Part shown: positions 11,896-24,300 of the stretch, one piece after another | Position numbering within the stretch: the first letter of the stretch is position 1 | How the letters are laid out: every line of letters begins with the position of its first letter | Source: Diadophis punctatus similis | Lineage: Eukaryota; Chordata; Lepidosauria; Squamata; Dipsadidae | Assembly: GCA_023053685.1 (NCBI GenBank) | Contig: JALIGW010000002.1 | Span: 165,857,034-165,921,033, forward strand | Length of the DNA: 64,000 bases | Reading direction: 5' to 3' | Notes under the pieces: model-generated | The model's database searches: none | What the model was told of the DNA's origin: nothing | Seen by the model: only the letters and a program-made list of their open reading frames with translations | Made by a program: the position numbers and the translations under genes

Positions 11896-14849
11896 GACAT
11901 TGTGGTACATTTAGTGTGTTTATGTTTGTGATTTTTACCCATAGATTGCTGTCACAAAAACACCAGGATTTTTTTTTATTTTCTTAGTATCCTTTGTACA
12001 TCTGTATTAAATGGTTGACCTTCTCATGAACATATATTGCTTACACAGATGAACACACACATACACATATGGCCCAAAAGAGACATTCTGAATATATTTT
12101 TGTACATTGCACGTATCTCCTACTTTGTGGGATGTGGGCAGCATATGTTGGTTTACAAAATCTGGATTAGAGATCTTATATTCCATAGCAGAGCATGACT
12201 GAACTTAAAAACTGGTCTTTAGTTCCACATTATAAGCCAAAGTATGTCAGAAGCCAAAGTATGTTAGTATGACTGATATTTTCTTTACTGTGAGTCAGGA
12301 ATGCTGCATGTGATGAGTTAGGATTAGACTACACTTTTCCTTACTAAAAAGTGTTATGTTGACCAATGTCATAATTGGTGATTGTGGGGATCGGTATCTA
12401 CTGGACCAACTCATAGAAACATCAAACCATTATAGATTATACATAGTAGTTCATGGCTTATGCAATCCCATACAATTATGATATATTTAGTAAACCAAAT
12501 CATGAGTTTGTGTAATGTGATCTCAGTCACAGATTAGTATGGCTGTCCCATTTGGCAATTGGGAGCTAGTGAATGATGATTTGGTGGACAGGTAAAAGCC
12601 CCTAACTCAAATGCATCTTTCCTAGGAAACTAAATTGTCAGTTTAGACGTATAACATTTAGAAGACCAAGAAATGCTCAGAGGTAAGCAGAATTCTGGGA
12701 AAGCAAAGGAAGAAACTATATGTATAAACTGCTATTCTTTCAACCTCTTGTCTTTGTAGCCGTGCCCCTTTACCTCATAGTTAATCCCAATGTCTTAACA
12801 ACCTTATGTATACTCTAATTTGCATAAATCAGACTAATCCCTCCCCTCTTTAGGCCTGCCTTTGCCTCTAGCAAAACAATCAGTAAATCGTTTTTTTCAC
12901 TATAACTCTGTCCATCCATACCTCTGAGAAATTCTTGGACAGTACCAATCCCCTTAGAAATTCCAGAAGTAGATACAGTGGCAGAAAATAAACATGGGGA
13001 GGGAACTATAATCTAAATATAGTATGATATGACCAAGTTAGATGTATGCATATGACTGAAGAATGATGAGTACTGACCTATACGTTTTCTGTTTTACTGA
13101 AAAGTACTATATGAACATTTCTATTAAGCAAGCCATGATGGGTAATGGAGGACAGAATCCATGGGTCTGTTGGTTGAAAATTATGGCACATAGAAGACTG
13201 ATTTAGAATATAAGAGCACTAAATGCTGAAGAGAGGGGTGAAATGAAAATATATCTGGGAAACTAAGGAAAGGTGAAAAATGTAATTTAATGGAGGTGGT
13301 CTGATCTTATGAAACCGAGTTTATGAAAACATACAGGAAATGATGGTTTACATTTAATTCTAACTGCAATTATATGACAGCATGCATAAAATGACGTCAT
13401 TGGGATGCTATGAGTGGGTATTGAAAGTAGGAATCCAGAGATTGATTGCTGTTACCAATCCCAGAGCTGAGTTTTGAGGAAACAAACATTTTGAGCAACA
13501 TTCTAATGCTGCAATTCAGAGAAAAAGTCAGGTAACATGAATCAATAAATGGAAGAAGATGCAGAGTACAATGAAAGTTTTGGGGCTATTTGGTGATTCC
13601 TGAAAGAAGGATGACTCATCTGCTTGATTTAGGTAAAGATTTATTCATACATATTAGGGGGGGGATCTTAGTTAATAAAATAAAAATATAAAGCAAACAT
13701 TAAACAGTAGTAGGAACTTCCGGTAATAGCCTTGGAAGAAAATAAATTCTACCTGCCTGATGAGCTGACATGACTCCCAAGCTGATGAAAATCACTTATC
13801 TGCTCTAAAGATAAAAATAAAGTATGCAGGTGTAAGGAAACTAATTGAAGAATAAATATGTGGATATTTATAATATAACCCTGTTTTGCTATTTTTTATT
13901 ACAAGAAAATTAGTTAAATGTTAAGTATAATTGGAAACTTGTATATTCTGCTCGTTTCTAGCCACATGCCTTTTTCCTTTTTGAAGAAGTGCCTGGTATT
14001 TGATGAAACCATTCATTTTATATGGAAAATTTAGAGGCTTGTTTTAACTTCAATGGTTTCTTAATATACAGTATTTTAATGGGAAAAAAGTGTTTTGTAA
14101 GCGGGTGATGATGGAATAGTTTTACCCATTTTTCTCATCTCATATCTTTAATTTCTTTGGCTTTTTTTTTACATAACTTTGCCTATCACAAAAAGGGAAA
14201 GCACAAAGGGTATCTAAATGCATCAGTAGAAAAAAAAACAACCAAAATAAATAAACCCCAGCATTGACTTAAAGAATTTAATTCTGTAGGATATAATTAT
14301 AACAGTAATGAAAATGATAAATAAGCTGAACCTATATTATATATGCTAGGCTATTTTAGATCAAGTCTGAATTTGAGTAAAACATTTCAAAACTTCAGAA
14401 ATTATCAAGTAACTCTATTTATTTAGGCTTTCTGTAAAGAGGATATCTTAAAAGTATAAGAGCCCATTAAATAATTTCAAACTAATGGCTCATTCAATGC
14501 AATTTCCGTAGCAATCCAGCAGTCGAGTTCTCCTTTCCTATCTAGGATGACTTCATCTGGAAATACTGGGGAATTAGCCTAACTTTCTGCAAGAAAACAA
14601 AAAAGCACATACTTAAATATCGAGTTCTTCTCTCTTTGGAGGACAGCAACAATAATGGTACAAATATAAAACCCAATAAATAACATTACATGTTATAATC
14701 CGATAAAAGGCGCTACAGCAAGGGAAAATCTGAATTAACAGTCGTTTCCAAATAATTCCGTCACCGCAATCTTAAACATACTGTAGTAGACACTCCTCTC
14801 TCTCCTGACTGCAAAGACTCAGGTAAGCGCGGCTGTCAGGAAAAACGTG
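11896..14849. other. CREBRF-BNIP1 intergenic region, no gene seen
   Basis: About 3 kb of AT-rich sequence with no open frame that looks like a protein, no RNA gene and no clear transposon. It contains one full palindromic CRE (listed separately). Short G and A runs (for example near 13660) are the only other low-complexity features. Confidence 0.7.
13392..13399. promoter_or_regulatory. Full palindromic CRE (TGACGTCA)
   Basis: A perfect TGACGTCA octamer lies about 1.5 kb downstream of the CREBRF polyadenylation signal and 1.7 kb upstream of BNIP1. CREB/ATF factors bind this motif. With no conservation data its function is unproven; a chance octamer is possible although CpG-containing octamers are rare in this AT-rich stretch. 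Confidence 0.3.
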
Positions 14850-15069
14850 GCAGAATGCGAGGCACAAGAAATTCCTCTTTTCATCCAGCGCCACTTCGCC
14901 CACCCTCCACAGCTAGAAGACTTGGGAGGCGGGGGGGGCGTTTCGTGAGAAAGGAATACGTCATGCCTACGCCAGCCAATGACTTCTCTTTGTGGACGTT
15001 CGATCTCGAAGTCCGCTCGCGTTCCGAATTGGCTTGGCTTCCTTCTCGCTCGCCGTAGTTAGCCCCAAG
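14850..15069 (+). promoter_or_regulatory. BNIP1: BNIP1 promoter / CpG-rich 5' end
   Basis: GC- and CpG-rich block in otherwise AT-rich DNA. It has a CCAAT box at 14976-14980, a CRE-like TACGTCAT at 14957-14964, a G-run (about 14931-14938) and no obvious TATA box. The start codon lies within CAAGATGGCGGC (15066-15077), which matches the YY1 consensus; many TATA-less housekeeping promoters place a YY1 site exactly there. The transcription start is probably within the last ~60 bases of this block. Confidence 0.75.
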
Positions 15070-18000
15070 ATGGCGGCAGCCGGTGACGTGCCGGTTCGGG
15101 TTTGCAATCAGGAGATTGTCAAATTCGACCTGGAGATTAAAGCCGCCGTGCAGGTATAGTTCCCGTCGCCGTTGCTCAATCATTCACGGTGTTATTTTAT
15201 GTGTATGGGCATTTTATTTATAAGCCCGTAACCGCCCGTCTCTCTTTATCAATGGTCGACCCTCCGGTACAGGTTGGTTCAGCTGCATCCCTCAGCCAGC
15301 CTTGTAGTAAGTAGCTGGATGGGTCAGTTTGACTCAACTTAATGAAGATCTGTGCTGTTATAAATGCTGCAGGTCACTTGATCGTTTCGGCGGCCCCAGA
15401 TTTGGGCAATTGCTTCTTTGGACGCTGTAATTTGTCAGCTGTTTGTTTTTCCTACTCTGGTGGGTGATGGTAATTTCACCTGGCATCCCTCCTTCAAATG
15501 GTTATTTTTAAAAAAATCAAGAATAAATACTTGACTTAAAGTATCCCACGGATATATCATCCAGCCTTCCTGAAATTGCTGCATTTTGATGATCCAGATA
15601 TATATGTTCCAAGAAGAACATCGGTGTAAAACGTGTGTGTTGTGTTGGTTAAATTTAAGTTTTTGTCTTTTCCTTGGGAATTCACATTACACTCAAGTGT
15701 AATGATGTATATTACACTTCTTCCTCTTACTGTTTTTCTACAACAAACAACTCTGGGTAATAGGTTGGGTTGAGAGGGTGACTAGTTCAAAGTCACCCAG
15801 GAGAATTCCATGGTTGAGAATGGACTAGAATCCGTATATTAAGAATCTTTCCAGTCCTAGGCTGACATTAGAATTTTCTTGTTTTTCAGGATATCCGGGA
15901 TTGTACAGGGCCTGTAAGCACACTTGCAGAATTGAATGCCAAAGTAAAAGAAAAATTCCAGCATTTACGTTTCAGAATACAAGTGAGGAATATTGACAAA
16001 ATATTAGTGATGTTTTGAAAATAAACTCATAGATGTTTTTACTAGCTTCCAACTCTCATATGTTTGCACTCACCTGCATGTAATTCCTTGTTGCTTGAAG
16101 ACTAAGCTGTTGTAAAAGTTTTTTTTAAAGGAGTTTAACATTTTTGAATTTATATCTGTCAGCAATGGTCAAAGACCACAAGTTACACAGCTTCGTTTCC
16201 ACCAGAGCACATAGTAAGAATGTTGAAATTGTCATGAATTTATTTTATTGCTATTTCAGTTATGTGCATTTGAAAACCTTATAATACATAATGCTGAATA
16301 TCTGTTAGATACAATCTATGCATTACTTTATTACTATAGTATAATCTAAAAGTATGATTCATAGTCTCAATATGTTAAAGACATATGATGAAGTGGATGC
16401 AGAACTTGGAAAACAGTTGTAGAGAGGGAAGAGTGGAAATTTCAACGAATAAACAAATTTTCCTCAAACATACCTTATTTTTCGGACTATAAGATGCACT
16501 GGAGTATAAGTATATACTTTAGTTTTTGGGGAGGAAAATAAGAAAAAAGCTGATTGGCGGGTAGATCGGCCTCCGGAATACCCCCAATCAGCTGTTCCCA
16601 GAGGTGAATTTTAGCATCAGGTTCATTGGTTGTGAGGTCTGCTCCTTGCTTTTTTTTATGCCTCTGAAACTTCCATTTCAGAGGCTTTTTTTCTGAAGCT
16701 CCGATTCAGAATTTGAAGCTCCGTTTCAGAGGCTTTTATTCTGAAGCTCTGTTTCAGAGGCTTGAAGCTCCATTTCAGAGGCTTTTTTCAGCCTCTGAAA
16801 CCTCCGTTTGAGAGGCTGGGCGGTGCTACATTCGGAGTATAAGATGCACACAGATTTTCACCCTCTTTTTGTGGGGGAAAAGGTGCATCTTATCCTCCCA
16901 AAAATACGGTACTTAGAATTGATGTCAGATGTTCCACTATTGGAACATTACTATTGGTTGCTGATTTAAAAAAAAAACATGCTGGAAATCTAACCGAATG
17001 TTGGCTCCTTTTTTCATATGTTCATAAATGTTGAATGTCCAACAATACTGAACAATGGTTTAATCAATTAAAATACAGTAACAAAAGTAGTTCTACTGGG
17101 GGGCAGAGATGGGAAAAGTTAATGTCCTTTAATTAGAGGAACATCATGTGGAATCTGGTTTTGCTAGTAATTGTTTTCCATTGAGGATGTGTATATATTT
17201 TCGTCATATCAGCTGGTTCTGCATCAGAATTGTCATGTCAATTTACCTATGACTGCATAAAATATGGACTTTAGTTTTATTCTATTTACTAAGTAAGCAA
17301 GTTGTCTTACCCTCAAACTCCACTAAAGAACACCAGGTGTTCTGTTCCTGCTCTGTAAATAATCTAAGAATCAAAGATGTGTACTGACTTGTTTCCTGGG
17401 TAAGATAAGGAGAAAGATTGCAACATTCCATGGCTCTTGATCGTTGGTATAAAGGTGGGAATGGGTATGCAATATCCCATCTAGATATTTAAAAGGTGAT
17501 TCAGACTGCACACTACTACTGGGAGAGATGTTCTTATAGTTATAGTTCCTTCACTTGAAAGTGGGTAAATAAAATTAATAGCAACACTGAAATATTTTGA
17601 CAGCCCTGACACATCACATTTTATTTGCAACCAAGGCATTTTGTATTTGTGCATTTACTAGCATATTTCCTTTTTGTATATAGAAGTATTCATAAATAAT
17701 GTGTGTTTATGGTTCTTTTTAGGAACTTGAACAGATGGCTAAGGAGCAAGATAAAGAATCCGAAAAACAAGTATTACTCCAAGAAGTAGAGAACCATAAA
17801 AAGCAAATGCTCAGGTCAGTTAAAAATTTCAGGTTACCAAGACCAATGATGTAATACATTTTATTAGCTGAGCCTGCAGAATAGGAAGTTTGGAATATAG
17901 GAAGCACTGAAGTTATCCCTCACACAAGATTTGATTGATTGTATATTTCAGTTATATACTTCCCTTTCTGTAAGCAACTCCCTACTTCTTTTTAAATTAA

Positions 18001-18258
18001 TCAAGGTCCTTATGTAACCATAAGTGGTTATTATGCAAGAAGGTAATCACCTGCCTTCAATGACTTTTTGCTTTTCTTCTGTACTCCCAGATTTACTCAA
18101 AAAGCTTCTTCAACCCTGTAGAACAGATTTGGAAGTCACATGGATAGGAAGGAGGAGTTCAGTTGGACACAATCCAAGAAGGACGCATGAGGGGAAAAAG
18201 TTTTAAGAAAAGTAAATAATAGCCTTGTGTATGTTTGTTCAGGGGAAGATCTCTACTC

Positions 18259-18348
<90 letters not shown>

Positions 18349-21300
18349 GTTTTTATATGCCGCCCAACTCCCGTAGGACTCAGGGCAGCGTACAACATAA
18401 TACAAAACAATTTATAAAAATGATACCAATGATTAAAACATTACAAAATTTAAAAATTTAAAAACAGATTCACACATTCACACATGGGGGATTGATCTTG
18501 ATTTCACCCCGCCTGCAGGAAGAGCCATGTTTTCACGGCTTTACGGAAGGCCAGTAGTGTGGGGATAATCCGGATCTCTGGAGGGAGTTGGTTCCAGAGA
18601 GACGGGGCTCCCACAGAGAAGACCCTCCCCCGCGGTCCCACCAACTGGCATTGCTTGGTTGATGGGACCTGGAGGAGACCAACTCTGTAGGACCTAACCG
18701 GTTGTAGGGAGGTATGCGGTAGGATGCGGTCCCGGAGGTAACCTGGCCCTGAGCCATGTATTGCCTTACACATAGCAATTTATCAATTAGACATCAAGGT
18801 AAAATTCAGCTCTGTAAAATGGGATGAAATGATGGGATTGGAGAATCACATGAAGTAACAATGGACCAAAACAGTTTGTTTGTTTGTTTGTTTTTTGTTC
18901 GTTTTGTTTTGTTTTGTTTGTCTCCCTGTCAAATATCCTAGTGTTCCTTTCTGCGATAAATAAGTGATGTGCCTTTCACGCTTAAAAGTACAGGTTTATG
19001 ATAGCAGGACTGATTTTTGTTTGCAGCTGGTACTCAACCTGTTATGCATGGGGATCTCTAGCAAGCAGTATCTAGACATCTCCATTAAATTTAGTGGAGG
19101 TTTCTTCCAACAACGTGAATTCTTCCTTCTTTTCATGGGGAAAAATAATTCCCTACAATATTCCGTTACTACAATTAGCTATGACTTGCAATGCAACTTT
19201 TGATCAGTTGATGGAAAAATAATAGTTTGATTCAGGCCATCCATCCAGTGCTAGAAACATCATTATAAAGATTGCCAAAACTTTGGATAATAGTCATTGA
19301 TTTCTGTAAGCATCCAGATATTTTCACTGTTAAACAGACCACTAACTAAGGAATACTATTTATGTGGTGATAAGATAAGATCCTATTAAAAAATAGGAAA
19401 ATAAATGTATAATGCAGTTTTTAATATAACAGGAATGCTAATAAAATGTTAATTAAGCCAATGGCAAATTGAATGCTGTAGTTTTATGGATTCAGATATC
19501 TCAGGAACTTTGTGTGTGATGCAAAGGTGTGTATTAATAATTTCAGCAATCAGACAGCCTGGCGTAAGGCAAACCTAGCTTGCAAAATTGCAATTGACAA
19601 TTCTGAGAAAGATGAATTGCTGCGAGGAGGAGATCCTTTACGACAAAGGTATGTAATTATTCTTTTTCGTTGTTATCAAAAATTGGCACAGAAACTCCCA
19701 ACCTCCTGCCAAATACCATTTCAGAAATTCATTCATGTGAACCATTATAAATCTATGCTGTTCTCATTTGCAATGAGTTTTGTGAGATGCTGCTGGGAAG
19801 CCAGAAATTCTCTCTTGCTGATTTCAGCTCCTGCTTTTAATGCATGCTTACAACTTACTTTGCATTTTACTGCTTCCTTTGCATCTTATTGTCAGGCTGA
19901 AGCCATTTTAGTTGGGGTCTTTGACCTGCCACACTTTATGCTATTTTAAAATGTATTCTTTGCTGTGGGAATTTGGGAGGGGTAATTGCATGAGGGATGT
20001 CTGCATATAGCCATAACAAATTCCTTCTAGATTGTCAAGGTCATCCTTTGTCTTTGCACTCCTGCACCTGCACGTAAGGAGATGGGAGTTTCTGCCAAGT
20101 TGGCAGATGAAGATTGGTTAACGTGATGGACTTGGGGGTGTGGGGACAAGGGCTTGAACTTTCAACTGGGTGGAGAAACCCCTGGGACTTCAGATTCGGG
20201 TTTCTCCCAGATGTGCCAACATGGCTCTGTTAATAAATTGGAACTTTGAGGAATACTTTGCCTCGGACTCTGATTTAGTTTTGGATGCTATTTGGAACCC
20301 TGACACTTATCTATTTGGGGAATGGATACTGTATTTTTTGCACTGTAAGACGCTCCGGAACATAACCTAGCTTTTGGGGAGGAAAACAAGAAAAAAATCT
20401 GCCTCCCAGCATCCATCCGGTATTCATCTGGCTAGCATCCTTGCAGCAAACAGCAAACAGCATGGTCAACTTTCAGCAAACTGCCAGGGAATGCTGGAAC
20501 CTTCGTTGCCAAGCAGCTGATTGGCGGTTCGATCGGGCTCCTGGAATACCGCCAATCAGCTGTTCTAGGCGGTGGGGATCACTGCTGATCGCCGCCACTG
20601 CCGGTCGCCACCACCATTCGGCGGCAATTCCTGCCACCTAGAATAGCTGATCGGTGGTATTCCGGGAGGCCGATCCAACCGCCAATCAGCTGCTCAGCAG
20701 TGAAGGCTCCAGCGTTCCCCGCCGCTGGCAAACAGCGGTGACAGGCGACGGCGAACGCCAACACCACACCAACTCCCCTTCCTCCACCGCAATATTCGCG
20801 CTATAAGACGCACAGACATTTCCACCCACTTTTTGTGCGGGGGGAAGTGCATCTTATAGTGCGAAAAATACTGTATATATCTTGGTGCATGTATTGGTAG
20901 GTACGTCTTTTTTTATTCAATTCTTTGGTTCTCTTTCGAATAAATCCTAGATTTGATAGATCTTGCATCTAAGAAAGTTGAATAATTGTGCAGTATTAAG
21001 AATGACTTTACATAGGTTTACATATATTTGGGCTAATTTATAAAGTACTCTTGATTATTAAAATGTTGATCAGTAGTAATAGGAATACGTAGTGGGCAAC
21101 TTTTTTGTTCTCAAAGAGTTTACCTGAAAAAGGTCTGTCCCAAAAGCAGAATTTTGATATGCAGTATAGGGTATAGGGCAGTGATGGCGAACCTTTTTTG
21201 GTTCACGTGCCAAAAGGGTGTGTGTGCACGCGCTAGCACGCGCCCACGTGCCCACACCCATTCCCTCCCCCCACTTATGCGCACAACTCCCCCTGCGCTG

Positions 21301-24300
21301 CCCCCTGTGCATGCGCACACACACCTGTGCATGCGCAAAGGCCTCACTGAAGCCTGGGACGGTGAAAAATGGCAAAACGGGCAAACCAGAAGTTCGGAAA
21401 AACGCACTTCCGGTTTGTCCGTTGGGCTGTTTTTCACACTCTGGGGCTTCAGGAAGCTTCCCTGAACCCTCCGGAGTGTGAAAAACAGCCCAATGGCAAA
21501 TCGGAAGTGCGTTTTTCCAAACTTCCAGTTTGCCCATTGGGCCATTTTTCACATTTGGGGCTTCAGGAAGCTTCCCTGAAGCCTCCGGAGGGCGAAACGG
21601 CCATCCCCAAGGCTGAAAATCAGCTGGACAGCGCACACATGCACACTGGAGCTCACATAGGGCAACGCCTCACGTGCCCTCCAATATGGCTCCGCGTGCC
21701 ACTTGTGGCACGCGTGCCATAGGTTCGCCATCATGGGTATAGGGTATTTGCGGCCAGCCCCCAGAGACAAGAGGACTTCCCTTGCTGCATCCATTCTGAA
21801 ATAGATTTTGGCACAGAGTATTTGCAGCACGGGGCATTTGCAATCAGCCTCCAGAAATAAGAGAGAGTCTCTGTGCCAAAATCTTGCTTGGATTTTGGGA
21901 CAGTCAGTCCTTTTTCATCCAGCCCCCAGAGACAGGAGGACTCCCTTTCCGGCTGTGCTACAAACACCTCCATGCTAAAATACTGCTTTGATTTTGGCAT
22001 GGATCTTTTTCAGCCAGCCCCCAGAAACCAGAGGGAGTCCTCTTATCAGGTGGCAGAGGTTTGCAGCCTTCCCTGCTGAAGATTGCAAATGGTGATCACA
22101 TGATTGTGGGGTGCTTGGCAAGCAGCTGTAAGTGTGCATGGGTTGCCAAGCACCCAGATCGCAATCATGTGACAATGGGGATGCTGCTGTGGCCATAACT
22201 TCAGGCATGTGTCATAACGCCATCCGTTCAGCACCTTCATCATTTCAAATAGTGGCTGAACAAATGGACATTAAGTAAGGACTACAACATTTGTAATTAA
22301 CTTTCTAGTCAAGCTATATCATGTTGCAAAGGGAGGATCCTGGATTCTTGCAGTGGTAGCTAATACTTGTACATTATTATGGATTCATTTAACATTTATT
22401 ACTTCTTAAATGTATTCCTCCATTAAAACCATATAATATTCAGGAACATTTCACAAACTCTGAGCACTCAAGTGGAAAACTATCTTTAGATTAAGAGCTT
22501 TATCACACGGCACATTTAAGGTGTTTTCTCCTATTGTGAACTGTCTGAAAAGGAAGACAGTTTAAGAACCATCTTTTCACTCCCTTCCTCATTTTGGCCA
22601 CAGTGATGGCCTACTATCCAGTTGGTGGATTCCTTTGCTTCTTTACCCCTGCCACCCACGCCAGGGAAACCAGCAGCAGTCATTGTCTTTTCTGTGAACA
22701 GACCATGTATGTGATTTCAGTCAATTAATCTTTTGTATGAGTTCTGGTCTTTTAACCTTTCCGTGTCTACTGTTAGACAAAAAGAAAAGAGAAAGAGGGA
22801 AGGGGAGGGAGGGAGGAAGGAAGGAAGGAAGGAAGGAAGGAAGAGGCAGATGTCTTGCCAACTTTACCTGAGTGGGAGGGGGAAAATCCAGCCAAGCCTT
22901 TCACTGCTGCATACGGTAGATTATAAGGAGTCCAGTGTCACTAAGCAGTCCAAGATGAAATGTCTCAGGGGCAGCTGTGATTGAAAGAAGGAGGTGTTTC
23001 TCTGGCAGTGCCCAGCAGCCCATTTGAATGGAGGGGTTTGCCTACAGTGAAATGAAGTGCAGCAGGCAAACTGAACAGCCCTGACTAAACAGGCATAAGT
23101 GGGAGAACATTACTTTTGACCTATAGAGACAAAAACAGAGGTTGCCTTCCTAGTGGTTTGGGGCTGGCTGTCAGGGTTCCAAATAGCATCCGAAACTAAA
23201 TCAGAGTCCAAGGCAAAGTATTCCTCAAAGTTCCAATTTATTAATAGAGCCATGTTGGCACATCTGGTGAAACCCGAATCTGAAGCTTCCCAGGTTTCAC
23301 CACCCAGTTGAAAGTTCAAGTCTTTGCCCCCACACCCACAAATCCATCACGTTGTCCAATCTTCTATTGCCATGCTGGCAGAGTCCACCCATCTCTCTCC
23401 GTGCAGGTGCAGAGACAAAGGATGACCTTGGCTTTCTAGAAAGAATTTTGACGGCTACATGCTAGCAACTTCATACAATCCCCCCTCCCATTTTTCCACA
23501 ATAGAAAATGCATAGTAGAATATTATAAAGTGTGGCAGGCCTAAGATCCCAAATAAAATGGCTTCGACCTGACACTGGCAAGATGACAAAGTAATTTTTC
23601 CCTACTATCAAGAAATGGCTAGTTGGTCATAGTCAGGCTGGAACAATCTGGGTCATGCAGATCAGCTCTAATGCAAAAAAGTTGAGTTGAGCTCAACACT
23701 TGGTATCCTCATGGACAAGTATGTACATCTTGGTATGATGTAAAATCATGTTTCCATTGCTCTTTTTAAAAGATGTTTTTTCTACTTCTGTACTTAGCCC
23801 TAATTGTGAGATGGTCTTACTAACCAGAGCTGGTTCCTCTTAGGTTTCTCTATCAAGTTCAGGCAGATGACAGTACTGGGTTCACCAAAAGTCAAGTGTG
23901 ACTTGAGGGAGCCTAAGAAACTTAGCAAGTGCTTTCTAACTGCTTTAGAAGCATATGTAGGCATACACCTGGTTAGCTGATTGATGCAGAAACCACATAG
24001 TTTAGAATCATAAGCTAGACTGAATAATGGAACAAAATACCTTAGCAGAAGGGAGTGGCAAATCCTCTGCATCATCCCAAGGAAACTGTGTAATGTAAAG
24101 CATGTTTGCAATTGTACTGGAATGCAATCGTGATGCCATCTTTTCTATGGTCCTCCTGGAAGAAGAAACTAGAAAGCAATATACTTTAAGCTCCATGATG
24201 AGTTTCTTTTTCTCTTCTCTTTTAGAAAGTCTACTAAGGAAAGTCTGGCAGAGGGGGCAAGTAACATCACAGAGAGCCTGATGGGAATTAGCAGAATGAT

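Noticed and set aside
19512..19949. 145-codon open frame on the plus strand
   Set aside because: It is BNIP1 exon 4 read on through its donor site at 19649 into the intron.
21070..21722. Several overlapping frames of 100-190 codons on both strands
   Set aside because: All lie in the GC-rich hAT MITE at 21179-21736, where stop codons are scarce; frames on both strands overlap and match nothing.
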